Part shown: one piece after another, positions 19,342 through 27,533 of the stretch
How the letters are laid out: each line of letters opens with the position of its first letter
Numbering within the stretch: position 1 is the stretch's first letter
Notes under the pieces: generated by a model
What the model was told of the DNA's origin: nothing
Databases searched by the model: none
What the model saw: the letters and a program-made list of their open reading frames with translations, nothing else
Program-made: the position numbers and the translations under genes
DNA from: an uncultured Collinsella sp.
GTDB lineage: Bacteria > Actinomycetota > Coriobacteriia > Coriobacteriales > Coriobacteriaceae
Direction: 5' to 3'
Length of the DNA: 64,000 bases
Assembly (NCBI GenBank): GCA_900541045.1
Contig: UQID01000011.1
Location: 3,240 to 67,239, forward strand

Positions 19342-19623
19342 ATCAACATCTACACCATTGTCCAGCTGGTCAACACGCTGTTCAACTTCTACTCCACACT
19401 TATTGTGGTCTATTGCTTTATGACGTGGATTCCCATGAAGCAGGGCGGCCTGCTGCAGGATATCGCCGCGGTGCTCGATAGCGTCTGCGGTCCGTGGCTC
19501 AACCTGTTTCGTCGGTTTATTCCGCCGATGGGCGGCGTTGATTTTTCGCCGGTCGTTGCGATTATTGCGTTGCAGTTGGTGCAGAGGCTGATTCTGCAGC
19601 TTCTTATAGGTATACTCGTATAG
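19342..19623 (+). CDS. yggT: YggT-family membrane protein (apparent ATC start)
   Basis: Small membrane protein of the YggT family found between sepF and divIVA in many bacteria; its role is unclear (division or osmotic shock). 93 residues with two hydrophobic hairpins; family motif WIPMKQGGLLQ and FRRFIPPMGGVDFSPVVAIIAL. The frame is open from the sepF stop, but contains no ATG, GTG or TTG until GTG 19405, which would delete the first membrane segment. AGGAG at 19331-19335 is ideally placed, six bases before the ATC at 19342, so ATC is the probable start. Confidence 0.8.
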   Translation: MNIYTIVQLVNTLFNFYSTLIVVYCFMTWIPMKQGGLLQDIAAVLDSVCGPWLNLFRRFIPPMGGVDFSPVVAIIALQLVQRLILQLLIGILV

Positions 19624-19685
19624 TACTGGCTCAGTAACTTACGTCGGGCGCCCGGCGCCAAGGCGATGATAAAGGAGAACTTGTT

Positions 19686-20363
19686 ATGGCTATTACCCCT
19701 GCTGACATCCAGGCTCAGACTTTCTCTGAGGCCAAGCGCGGCTATGATCCCGCCGAGGTCGACGTCTTTTTGGAGACGCTGTCCTCCGAGGTTGACGCTA
19801 TGCTTGCCAAGATTGTCGATCTTAAGGGTCGTCTGACTGCCACCGAGCAGCAGCTTGCCGACACGCAGGCCCAGCTTGCCCAGGCTCAGGACGCTGCCGC
19901 TCAGGCCGTTCCCGCCGCTCCTGTGGCCGCTCCCGCACCCGACTTCTCCGCTCAGGAGCGCCAGATCTCCGCTGCGCTGATTGCTGCCCAGCAGACCGCC
20001 GAGGGCATCGTCAACGATGCCAACGAGAACGCTGAGCGCATCCGCAACGAAGCCGACGCCAAGGCCCGCGAGGTCATCCGTCAGGCCCTGACCGAGAAGC
20101 AGGCCGAGCTCGAGGAGATCGACCGTCTGAAGGCTTCCCGTGAGGAGTTCAAAGCCGAGTACCTCAAGCTCATCCAGCACTTCATGGACGATGCGCAGAA
20201 TTCCTTCCCGTCCGACCTTATGGCCTCCACGCCGGTCGGTTCTGCGGCTTCTCCTGCAGTGACCGTTCCCGCCGCCGAGCCGCTGCCTGTCGCTGATCCG
20301 GTTGTTCCCGTGGCTGACCCCTTCGCCCCGATCGACAACTTTGCCGCCGACGACCTGGACTAG
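19686..20363 (+). CDS. divIVA: DivIVA/Wag31 domain protein
   Basis: Coiled-coil polar/septal scaffold that binds negatively curved membrane. 225 residues. The N-terminal lipid-binding domain reads ITPADIQAQTFSEAKRGYDPAEVDVFLETL, followed by coiled coils (about 35-75 and 95-170) with a linker rich in Ala/Pro/Gln, and an Ala/Pro/Val/Asp-rich tail. AAGGAG precedes ATG 19686. Last gene of the division cluster here. Confidence 0.92.
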   Translation: MAITPADIQAQTFSEAKRGYDPAEVDVFLETLSSEVDAMLAKIVDLKGRLTATEQQLADTQAQLAQAQDAAAQAVPAAPVAAPAPDFSAQERQISAALIAAQQTAEGIVNDANENAERIRNEADAKAREVIRQALTEKQAELEEIDRLKASREEFKAEYLKLIQHFMDDAQNSFPSDLMASTPVGSAASPAVTVPAAEPLPVADPVVPVADPFAPIDNFAADDLD

Positions 20364-20393
20364 CGCCAGAGCTACAATCTCGTGCCCTTAAGA

Positions 20394-20421
20394 GGAGCTC
20401 GCACCTGCGGGCTCCTTTTTT
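20394..20421 (+). terminator. Intrinsic terminator after divIVA
   Basis: Nine-base-pair stem (20394-20402 with 20407-20415, one G-U), four-base loop, six T. Ends the division cluster. Confidence 0.9.
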
Positions 20422-20733
20422 AGTAGATTTTTGGGATATGCCTTAATTTCTACCTTTTATCAATTTTATATACGGTGCTCCGCAGAGAGCCTGTCACAAG
20501 CTCGATATGCTTGAGAGACAATCCGATGCGTCATTTCACATTGTGGGTGAAAGCCCCCGCAATCATTGACTAAGTTCGATATGTTCGAAATCCATATCAC
20601 GTACATGGGTAATAACGGTATATGTAGGCTCGTAAGTAGTCAAAGTAACCGAACCGGGGCAGAAAGGTGCGCAAACAAACCGCGACGAACAGCTTCTTCC
20701 GCATTTCCTTAGGCAAGCGAAAAGAGGGATGGC
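20422..20733 (+). other. 312-bp AT-richer intergenic region with a short direct repeat
   Basis: No gene seen. It holds a 17-bp imperfect direct repeat (20498-20514 and 20572-20588, 14 of 17 identical, core TCGATATG) and a TTGACT hexamer at 20566-20571 immediately before the second copy, so a promoter or operator for the following small gene is possible. No convincing -10 at normal spacing. Confidence 0.4.
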
Positions 20734-21162
20734 ATGATGGCCAAGAGCTACGTAAAGATTGTAATTGTTGTTCTTGCAGTTGGTCTTGCAATGGCGCTAT
20801 GTGCATCGTTTGCGACGTATAGGTCCGAGCAGTCGTTTATTGATGGCGCTGAAAATGGGTTTGGCATAGACGGGATGTATGCCAGCGGTGATGCAATCAG
20901 GCCGTCTATGGCGATTCTTGCGGGCGAAGATATGGAATGGCAAATCTGTAATGCCGATGGCTCTTGTATGAGTGGTCGTTTGGCTGCAACAAGCGATCCG
21001 AATTCGTTTGATCTTCTCGACGATGACGGAGCGGATTGCGGTTCTGTTCACCTGTCATATGCATCGCGAGATGGGATGGACGGCATTCTCTATGTCTCTC
21101 ACAAGATTGGTGATTTCAAGATGCGCAGGACTAACCGCGTGCCGGCTTTTATTGAGGAATGA
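20734..21162 (+). CDS. Hypothetical membrane-anchored protein
   Basis: 142 residues, not recognised. One hydrophobic segment at about 7-27 (signal anchor or uncleaved signal), then an external domain of about 110 residues with two Cys in ICNADGSCMSG, which could form a disulphide, and a third in ADCGSV. GAGGG lies 5 bases before ATG 20734 and 8 before ATG 20737, so either start is possible. Base composition is more AT-rich than its neighbours, hinting at a less conserved or acquired gene. It stands alone between divIVA and a convergent nitroreductase. Confidence 0.65.
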   Translation: MMAKSYVKIVIVVLAVGLAMALCASFATYRSEQSFIDGAENGFGIDGMYASGDAIRPSMAILAGEDMEWQICNADGSCMSGRLAATSDPNSFDLLDDDGADCGSVHLSYASRDGMDGILYVSHKIGDFKMRRTNRVPAFIEE

Positions 21163-21261
21163 TGGTTGCCGTGTTAGTCGCCTACAGCTCGGCCATGTAT
21201 TCGTGAAAGCTGTTCCATCTGTATTCCAATAGGGAAGCGCGTGCGCCCTGGGCGCGAAAAC

Positions 21262-21295
21262 GCCGAGCTCTGCGTGTGATAGGGCAGAACTCGGC
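21262..21295 (-). terminator. Terminator for the nitroreductase gene, possibly bidirectional
   Basis: Twelve-base-pair stem with one mismatch (21262-21273 with 21284-21295). Read on the minus strand it is followed by GTTTTC, and it lies 46 bases beyond the nitroreductase stop. Confidence 0.6.
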
Positions 21296-21340
21296 GAAGG
21301 GCGCGTGGTAAAAAGGAGATTTTAGGGCATGTGCCAAAAA

Positions 21341-21871
21341 CTACTTGAGGAGGAAGTCGGAGAGGGGAATGGTGCGGGCATCGCGATGCTCGGGATCGGC
21401 GATGTGGTCGGCAGGATAGCCGCAGACGAGCATGTGATAGGGATAGACGCCCTCGGGTAGGTTGAACCGCTCTCGGGCTAGCTCGGGCTTAAAATGGCAT
21501 ACCCAACACGTTCCCAGGCCTTGCTCCTCGGCCTCCATCATCATTTGATCGCAAACAATCGAGGTGTCGATAGCGCTGGAGTTCATCTGGTCATAGGGGC
21601 GAACCCAAGCGTCGTCGGTAACGCTGCAAATGAGGAAGATGAGCGGAGCGCCAAAGATGGACCCATCACGAGCAAACCGAGGCTGACAAGCAGCCGCCTT
21701 CTCCAAAAGCTCGGGCGTATCCAACACCATCACACGGGTTGGATGATTATTACAAGCAGAAGGAGCAATACGCCCAGCCTCAACAATGGCATCCACCACA
21801 GCCTGCTCCACAGCCCGATCCTCAAAAGAACGACAAGAATACCGAGCCCGAGCCAAATCCAAATACCCCAT
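21341..21871 (-). CDS. Nitroreductase-family flavoprotein
   Basis: FMN-dependent nitroreductase-fold protein; substrates of this family vary (nitroaromatics, quinones, flavins). 176 residues. FMN-binding start ARARYSCRSFEDRAV and GRIAPSACNNHPTRV, and later MMEAEEQGLGTCWVCHF, the typical motif preceding the C-terminal FMN-contacting part. The start at 21871 has GGAGG 8 bases upstream on the minus strand; a 21-residue longer frame is open but unlikely. Monocistronic. Confidence 0.85.
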   Translation of the reverse strand: MGYLDLARARYSCRSFEDRAVEQAVVDAIVEAGRIAPSACNNHPTRVMVLDTPELLEKAAACQPRFARDGSIFGAPLIFLICSVTDDAWVRPYDQMNSSAIDTSIVCDQMMMEAEEQGLGTCWVCHFKPELARERFNLPEGVYPYHMLVCGYPADHIADPEHRDARTIPLSDFLLK

Positions 21872-22085
21872 AACCAAATCCTCCAAAGTCAGCAAATCAA
21901 TCCAAAGTAAAACAAAGGGTACCCAAAGCCCCATCCAGCCAAACGTTTAAGGCGGTTCCAAAGTATCCAATCCGGCCCCAAGGCCCTGCCAACAAAAGCC
22001 CCATCGCTTTCAAAGTATCAGCCAAAGTTCCCAATGGTGGTACGTAAGTGGTCGGGCCCGCGACCGCCGGGACACGTACCCCCAA

Positions 22086-22709
22086 TTAACTGTTCTTCAT
22101 GACAATCGAATCCACGACATCAGCCACATTCTCGCAGCAGTCGGCGCAGTACTCCAGGAAAGCGTAGACGTCACGCCAGGCGATGACCTCGAGCGGGTCC
22201 TTGCCATTGACGTGCAGGTTGCGCATGGCGTTGATGTAGAGCTCATCGGCCTCGGACTCAATGGTGTTGATCTGGATGACCAGCTCGCGCAGGGTCTTGG
22301 ACTTGCGGTAATTAGGCAGCTCGACCATAAGGTCCTTCATGGCGCGGCAGGCGTCGGTCACCTTGTGGGCGATGACAATGGCATCGGGGTGGATGCTCTG
22401 GATGTTGGTGAAGTAGACGCGCTGCACGACGCCCTCGATACGGTCAAGCACAGTGTCGAGCGAGCAGCTCATCAGGTCCAGATCCTCGCGCTCAAGCGGG
22501 GTGATAAAGGCAGTGAGCAGGGCATCCTCGAGCTCATGGTGCTTCTTGTCGGCCGCATGCTCAATCGCATGCATCTCTTCGAGCATGCCGTGGATCTGCG
22601 CGGGATCAAAGTTCTCAAAAATCTTGATGAGCAACTCTGCGGCCTGGACAGCAAGGTCGGCGCAGGCGACGTAGTTGTCAAAGTAGAACGAATCGGGTTT
22701 CTTTGCCAT
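22086..22709 (-). CDS. DUF47 PhoU-like protein, partner of the PiT transporter
   Basis: 207 residues of helical DUF47 (TIGR00153) type, related to PhoU. Members are encoded next to PiT phosphate transporters and are thought to control them. Typical features: HAIEHAADKKHHELEDALLTAFITPLEREDL and LDTVLDRIEGVVQR. It lies 67 bases downstream of the pit gene in the same direction, forming a pit operon. Confidence 0.88.
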   Translation of the reverse strand: MAKKPDSFYFDNYVACADLAVQAAELLIKIFENFDPAQIHGMLEEMHAIEHAADKKHHELEDALLTAFITPLEREDLDLMSCSLDTVLDRIEGVVQRVYFTNIQSIHPDAIVIAHKVTDACRAMKDLMVELPNYRKSKTLRELVIQINTIESEADELYINAMRNLHVNGKDPLEVIAWRDVYAFLEYCADCCENVADVVDSIVMKNS

Positions 22710-22776
22710 GAGTGGGTCCTTTCGAGGCGAAGACGGGTGGGCGAGGTATTGCGGTCCGGATGGACGTTCGGTTTGA

Positions 22777-23826
22777 CTAGATGAACATCATGAACAGCTT
22801 GGCCATGACAAAGCTGATAAGTCCGCAGGCGGGGAAGGTGAAGAACCAGGTGAACATCATGTCCTTGACGACACCGAAGTTGATCGCCGAGAGGCGCTTG
22901 ACGGCACCGACACCCATAATGGCGCAGGTCTTGATGTGCGTGGAGGACACGGGGATGCCGGTGAGCGTGGCAAGCAGCAGGTTTGCGGCGCCCGCCAGGT
23001 CGGCGGAGAAGCCCTGGTACTTTTCGAGCTTGACCATGCTCTGACCGACAGACTTGATGATGCGCTCACCGCCCACGCTGGTGCCGATGCCCATGGTGGC
23101 CGAGCACAGCAGCATGATCCAGATGGGGATGCCGGCATCGCCGACGCTCGTCTGCCCGCTGGCAAAGGCGACACCTAAAAAGAGCACGCCGATAAACTTT
23201 TGTCCATCTTGCGCGCCGTGCATAAAGCTCATGGCCGCGGCACTTGCGATCTGAGCATATTTAAAGAAGACATTGGCACGTCGCCTGTTGGCGGCGGCGA
23301 AAAGAATCGAGACGAGCTTGCACAGGACCCAGCCCATGATAAAGCCCAGGCCGATGGAGAGCGCCAAGCCGTAGATGACCTTCATCCACTCGTGGACGTT
23401 GACGCTGCTCGCGCCGCCGAGGGCGATTGCGGCACCGGTCAGGCCGGCGATAAGGCTGTGGCTTTGCGAGGTGGGGATGCCAAAACGCGATGCCGTGGCG
23501 CCGTAGACGACGATGGAGAACAGCGCCGCGCAGAGGCATGCGAGCGCCATGGTGCTGTTTCCGCCAAAGTCGACGATATGTGAGATGGTGTTGGCGACGC
23601 TCGCGTTAAAGTGCGTCATGATGAGCACGCCGAGGAAGTTGAATGCGGCGCTCATGAGAATGGCTGCGCGGGCGGGCATGCAGCGCGTGGTGACACAGGT
23701 CGCGATGGCGTTGGGCGCGTCGGTCCATCCGTTGACGAAGATAGCGCCGAGCGCGAGGATCACGGTGACGGCAAGGACTGGGTTCGACACAATTTGGCCG
23801 AGGAAGGCTGAGAACGTTACGTCCAT
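22777..23826 (-). CDS. pit: Inorganic phosphate transporter, PiT family
   Basis: Low-affinity cation-coupled phosphate permease. 349 residues, about ten membrane segments. The two inverted PiT repeats are visible as FVNGWTDAPNAIATCVTTR near residue 32 and SFMHGAQDGQKFIGV in the second half; GIPVSSTHIKTCAIMGVG near the end is also conserved. Upstream of a DUF47 gene. Together with pstSCAB it gives the cell two phosphate uptake routes within 10 kb. The ribosome site is weak (GAGAAAG). Confidence 0.92.
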   Translation of the reverse strand: MDVTFSAFLGQIVSNPVLAVTVILALGAIFVNGWTDAPNAIATCVTTRCMPARAAILMSAAFNFLGVLIMTHFNASVANTISHIVDFGGNSTMALACLCAALFSIVVYGATASRFGIPTSQSHSLIAGLTGAAIALGGASSVNVHEWMKVIYGLALSIGLGFIMGWVLCKLVSILFAAANRRRANVFFKYAQIASAAAMSFMHGAQDGQKFIGVLFLGVAFASGQTSVGDAGIPIWIMLLCSATMGIGTSVGGERIIKSVGQSMVKLEKYQGFSADLAGAANLLLATLTGIPVSSTHIKTCAIMGVGAVKRLSAINFGVVKDMMFTWFFTFPACGLISFVMAKLFMMFI

Positions 23827-24053
23827 ATATGGGCTTTCTCGAAGTTTGCAGGCACGTTACAAAAACATGATAAATCGTATCACCTCCTGCGGGTTTCTTT
23901 ACCGAGTTCTGATGGGAGAAGTGAATTTTTTGGCACTAACATTGAATATTTGCCCTGTTGACCGCGGGTGTTCTTTTTGCTAGCACGCCATGAGGACACG
24001 TGCGCGCCCCAACATCCCAAAACCACAGCCTGTTCGCTTTACAATATGCAAAC

Positions 24054-24413
24054 ATGCGTTCGATAATAGGAGGTATGGAATATCGACAGACAGATGGTAA
24101 AACTCGACGCGTGCACAAGCAGTATGTGGACGTCGTGGCCCGCATCCTCGCGGGCGGACAAGTCGTGCCGGTTACCGTCTGCTGGGTCGACGGTCGCTGT
24201 TTTACGATCGACGAGATTGTCTCATCCACCGGTTTTGGCCTAACGGTTCACGGCATTCGTACGGCAACCTATAAGGTTCGTTTTGGTGGGCATGCGACCG
24301 AACTGTATCTGGAAGAACAGGCGCGCGAGCGACCGGATGGCTCGCAGGCCCATCTGATGCGTTGGTGGGTGTGGGCATTCGACCGTACGCTCGAGAGCGG
24401 GCGCCGCAGGTAA
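24054..24413 (+). CDS. Conserved small hypothetical protein
   Basis: 119 residues; no function recognised. Compact, mixed composition with conserved-looking YVDVVARILAGGQVVPVTVCWVDGR and GGHATELYLE, and a Trp-rich MRWWVWAFDRT near the end; resembles actinobacterial DUF6504-type proteins, but this is from memory only. Start unclear: ATG 24054 has no SD, but TACAAT (24040-24045) ends 8 bases before it, fitting a leaderless transcript; ATG 24075 has AGGAGG only one base upstream, too close. Confidence 0.6.
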   Translation: MRSIIGGMEYRQTDGKTRRVHKQYVDVVARILAGGQVVPVTVCWVDGRCFTIDEIVSSTGFGLTVHGIRTATYKVRFGGHATELYLEEQARERPDGSQAHLMRWWVWAFDRTLESGRRR

Positions 24414-24492
24414 GAGCGCGCGGCATTCGGGTACAATGGCAGGAATCTTGTCACCTACGGCGCTGTCGCGGCGCTTTTGAAAGGACGATATT

Positions 24493-25188
24493 ATGAACGA
24501 TATCCAGGGTTATCAGAACGGCCCCATTGAGACCGGCGCAAGCCGTGCCAAGGAGATGTCGCCGCGTGCGTACAACCTTGCCATGTCTGCCCTGATCTTT
24601 TTGGGCTTTTGCGCCATGGGTGCCGGTGCTTACTTTACGAGCACCATGGCGTTCGCCCGCATGATGATGAGCGGCGCCGCCTTGCCGCTGGTCTTTGGCT
24701 CGTTTATTTTGACCATCGTCGGCATGGTCATGATGTCGGCCGCCGCGGGCAAGCAGTCTGTGGGTCTGTCCCTTGTGGGCTACGTAATCTTTGCGAGTAC
24801 CTTTGGCCTGACCGCGTCGTTTGGCCTTGCCAATTACGACCTGCCCACCATCAACACTGCCTTTATCGCCACGGCCGCCATCACCTTTGTCTTTGGTGCG
24901 CTGGGCGTGACCTTCCCCAAGTTCTTCCAGCGTGTGTACGGCATTGGTTTTGGCATCCTGCTTGCCACGATTCTGGTCGAGATCGTGCTGATGTTTATGG
25001 GCGTCTCGCAGTCCATCACCGACCTGATCGTGATCGTGGTGTTCGCCGGCTTTATTGGCTACGACACCTATGTGGCCACGACGGTGCCGCCCACGCTGCC
25101 CAACGCCGTGCTCATGGCATCCAACCTGTTCGTGGACATCATCAACGTGTTCCTGCGCATCCTGAACATCCTTGGTCGTCGCGACTAG
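24493..25188 (+). CDS. Bax inhibitor-1 family membrane protein (YccA/YbhL-like)
   Basis: 231 residues with seven hydrophobic segments. BI-1/UPF0005 family; bacterial members are implicated in calcium leak or in modulating membrane proteases. The family signature at the C-terminus, IGYDTYVATTVPPTL then NLFVDIINVFLRILNILG, is clear. AAAGGA precedes ATG 24493, and TACAAT at 24432-24437 could be its -10. Monocistronic, closed by a terminator. Confidence 0.88.
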   Translation: MNDIQGYQNGPIETGASRAKEMSPRAYNLAMSALIFLGFCAMGAGAYFTSTMAFARMMMSGAALPLVFGSFILTIVGMVMMSAAAGKQSVGLSLVGYVIFASTFGLTASFGLANYDLPTINTAFIATAAITFVFGALGVTFPKFFQRVYGIGFGILLATILVEIVLMFMGVSQSITDLIVIVVFAGFIGYDTYVATTVPPTLPNAVLMASNLFVDIINVFLRILNILGRRD

Positions 25189-25233
25189 TGCCAAATTGCA
25201 GCGGTGCTTGCGCACGTGTAAATCGATGCGGAA

Positions 25234-25259
25234 GGCGGTCCTTCGGGGCCGTCTTTTTT
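25234..25259 (+). terminator. Intrinsic terminator with UUCG tetraloop
   Basis: Eight-base-pair stem (25234-25241 with 25246-25253), TTCG loop, six T. Follows the Bax-inhibitor gene. Confidence 0.9.
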
Positions 25260-25324
25260 GTGCGTGGCGGGGTATCATGGATGGAAAAGCCGATAGCGGC
25301 AGAGACCGAGAAAGGTGACCACTT

Positions 25325-26467
25325 ATGGCAGACGTCGACAACAGGAACCGTAACCGCAGACCCAATCGCGCAGGGCAGCCCAATCCCAAGCGCGAGGCCC
25401 GTGCCAAGGCCGCCGAGCGTCACGTGGCGACTGTGTCCGAAGCGTGCGCCAAGGATATCGAGCGCTCGCTTGCAGGCGTGCGCGAGTTCGACGGTATGCC
25501 TGCCGGCTTTGTCGCGGCGATGAAGGCCAAGGCCCAAGCGGCTGCGGCTGCCGAGGAACAGGTTGCCGAGGAGTCTGAGGCCGCCGAGGAGCCCGAGGTC
25601 GAGGCCGCTGAGGTTGCATCCGCCGAGACCGAGGTTGCGGCCGAGCCTGCACCCGCCGAGGAGGCCACGGAGACCGAGTCCGCGCCTGCCGCCGAAAAGC
25701 CCACTCCGGTCCTGCCCGAGGTCACTGTGCTTGATGCCTCCGCCACGCAGGCAATCCTCGATAACGGCCGCGGCTATGCGCAGTTCTGCGATATGGCTGT
25801 GCTTGCCTTTGCTTCGTTTACCAATCCGGGCGGTGGCTACATCCAGGGCTATCTGGGCCAGGAGGCTACGCTCTGTGCCGATTCGTACCTGTACAACGTC
25901 CTCGATAAGCAGCGCAAATGGTACGGCGAGAACCGTCGCCGCAGCATCAACTGCGAGCTTTACCGCAACCGTGCGCTGGTGGTGCCCGCCGTGCGCTTCG
26001 ACCGCAACCACGTGCACGCATACGCCGACGTGATCGTTGCCGCCGCGCCCAACGCCAAGCGCGCTCGCCAGGAGTATCGCGTGGGTGACGATGCCCTGCT
26101 GGACGCCCTGCGCGATCGCATCCGCTTCGTGCTTGCCATCTGCGACGAGCTGGGTCGCGAGAAGCTCGTGCTGGGCGCTTGGGGCTGCGACAACAACGGC
26201 TTTGATGCCGAGACCGTGGCCGAGCTCTTCCGTAAGGAGCTCGCGTCGGGCGACTTTAAGGTCAAGCAGGTCTTCTTTGCCGTGCCCTCTACGCGCTGGG
26301 ACGAGGATTTTGCCAAGTTCGAGCACGTGCTGGCAAACTTCCCCGAGCGCAACGAGGAGTCCTATGCCCAGGTTGCCGCTCGCGCTGCGGCTGCTCGCGC
26401 CGCCGAGCAGGCCCAGGCTGCTGCCGAGGACGATGAGGACGAGGACGATTGGCGCAAGTACCTGTAA
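25325..26467 (+). CDS. TIGR02452-type (microbial PARG-like) macrodomain protein, altered active site
   Basis: 380 residues. The family removes ADP-ribose polymers through a GGG-X6-8-QEE loop whose last Glu is catalytic. Here an N-terminal helical PARG region (24-57) is followed by an acidic Ala/Glu-rich linker (about 70-127), then the macrodomain core with FTNPGGGYIQGYLGQEATLC (164-184): the loop reads GGG (169-171)...QEA, so the residue expected to be catalytic Glu is Ala181 (codon 25865-25867). LGAWGCDNNGFD matches the family C-terminus. The tail is Ala/Glu/Asp rich. It may bind rather than hydrolyse ADP-ribose, or use another residue. GAAAGG precedes ATG 25325. Confidence 0.8.
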   Translation: MADVDNRNRNRRPNRAGQPNPKREARAKAAERHVATVSEACAKDIERSLAGVREFDGMPAGFVAAMKAKAQAAAAAEEQVAEESEAAEEPEVEAAEVASAETEVAAEPAPAEEATETESAPAAEKPTPVLPEVTVLDASATQAILDNGRGYAQFCDMAVLAFASFTNPGGGYIQGYLGQEATLCADSYLYNVLDKQRKWYGENRRRSINCELYRNRALVVPAVRFDRNHVHAYADVIVAAAPNAKRARQEYRVGDDALLDALRDRIRFVLAICDELGREKLVLGAWGCDNNGFDAETVAELFRKELASGDFKVKQVFFAVPSTRWDEDFAKFEHVLANFPERNEESYAQVAARAAAARAAEQAQAAAEDDEDEDDWRKYL

Positions 26468-26493
26468 TCGGTACGTGCCGACAGATAGGTCGA

Positions 26494-26525
26494 GCCGGCG
26501 GGAGGGCTGCTCCCGTCGGCTTTTT
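26494..26525 (+). terminator. Intrinsic terminator
   Basis: Eleven-base-pair stem (26494-26504 with 26510-26520, one G-U) and five T, 26 bases after the macrodomain gene. Confidence 0.9.
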
Positions 26526-26544
26526 ACTAAAGGAAGGGCTTACG

Positions 26545-27204
26545 ATGAAAAACGTTCTGTGCTTTGGTGACAGCAATACCTATGGCTACGATCCGGCAGG
26601 TATGCGCGACGGCACCGCGGTGCGCTATGTGCACGATGTGCGCTGGTGCGGCGTGGCACAGCGTGACCTGGGCGAGGACTGGCACGTAATTGAGGAAGGC
26701 TTAAACGGCCGCACGACGGTGCGCGACGATATGTGCCATCTGGATACTAATCTCAACGGTATTCGCGCGTTGCCGATGCTGCTCGAGGCCCATAAGCCGC
26801 TGGATGCGATCGTGATTATGCTGGGCACCAACGACTGTAAGACGGTCTTTAACGTGGGGGCTGCCGATATCGCTGACGGTGCCATGGCGCTGATTCGCAC
26901 CGTCCGCGCGTTTCCCTGGACCGAAGCCGCGCCCTGCCCGCGTATTCTGCTGATGGCGCCTATCAAGATTAAACCGCAGATCGCCGATGTGTATATGACC
27001 GACTTTGACGAGCACTCCGTCGAGGCCTCGGAGCATTTTGCCGAATACTATAAGTATGTTGCCGAACAGTTTGGCTGCGACTTTTTGAATGCCGCCGATT
27101 TTGCCGAGCCGGGCGATATCGATTATCTGCACATGATGCCCGAAAGCCACGAGAGCCTGGGCCACGCCGTGGCAGCCAAGCTCAAAGAGATGCTCGGAGA
27201 GTAG
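26545..27204 (+). CDS. SGNH-family hydrolase (arylesterase/lipase-like)
   Basis: 219 residues of the GDSL/SGNH esterase fold. Block I CFGDSNTYGYDPAG carries the nucleophile Ser, block III GTNDCK the oxyanion Asn, and the C-terminal DYLHMMPESHESLGHAVA gives the Asp-His pair. No signal peptide, so cytoplasmic. Closest in style to SGNH arylesterases; the substrate is not predictable. ATG 26545 has AGGAAGG upstream; a longer frame from 26449 crosses the preceding terminator and is rejected. Confidence 0.88.
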   Translation: MKNVLCFGDSNTYGYDPAGMRDGTAVRYVHDVRWCGVAQRDLGEDWHVIEEGLNGRTTVRDDMCHLDTNLNGIRALPMLLEAHKPLDAIVIMLGTNDCKTVFNVGAADIADGAMALIRTVRAFPWTEAAPCPRILLMAPIKIKPQIADVYMTDFDEHSVEASEHFAEYYKYVAEQFGCDFLNAADFAEPGDIDYLHMMPESHESLGHAVAAKLKEMLGE

Positions 27205-27259
27205 CGCGGCCCAAAGCGCTACAAAAGTTCCCCTTGCGGCGGCTTGTTTCGTTGGTTTG

Positions 27260-27475
27260 TCTTGATCTGTAACAGTTGTAAGGCCGAAAACGGGCTAGAT
27301 GTTACAGATTGAGATTATTTAGGTCGATATCGGTCGTTTGTCTCGATCTGTAACATCTAGGGTCGATTTCGCCGAGTTACTGTTACGGATCGAGATTTTC
27401 TTCTCAGCGGAATTTGAATGTCTCAATCTGTAACAGGTGGGCCGAAAAATGGACTCTAACTGTTACAGATCGAGA
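27260..27475. repeat. Three alternating ~55-bp palindromic units
   Basis: Six copies of a 15-bp motif (consensus TCTCGATCTGTAACA) alternate in orientation at 27260-27274, 27300-27314, 27341-27355, 27381-27395, 27421-27435 and 27461-27475. They bound three units of about 55 bp (27260-27314, 27341-27395, 27421-27475) with 25-26-bp spacers. Units 1 and 3 share an internal GGCCGAAAA core in the same orientation; unit 2 matches the reverse complement of unit 1 over much of its length. Each unit can fold into a hairpin. It lies between convergent genes (SGNH hydrolase and thiD). Not CRISPR: repeats alternate in orientation and spacers are too short. Confidence 0.85.
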
Positions 27476-27486
27476 TGTTTGTGGGA

Positions 27487-27521
27487 ACCGCCACAAAGGT
27501 GCCTGTCCCCTTTGTGGTGGT
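27487..27521. terminator. Hairpin between convergent genes, terminator for thiD and REP-like
   Basis: Thirteen-base-pair stem with a G-U (27487-27499 with 27509-27521) around a nine-base loop. Its AAAGG-TGCCTGTCC-CCTTT core resembles the palindromes at 51901 and 52345. Lies 12 bases beyond the thiD stop. Confidence 0.6.
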
Positions 27522-27533
27522 TTGGGATGGGGC

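Noticed and set aside
21897..22085. 62-residue minus-strand frame between nitroreductase and DUF47 genes
   Set aside because: No ribosome site, no similarity, and composition unlike neighbouring genes; the stretch seems to be plain intergenic DNA.
27260..27475. CRISPR array
   Set aside because: Repeats alternate in orientation, are only 15 bp, and no cas genes are present.
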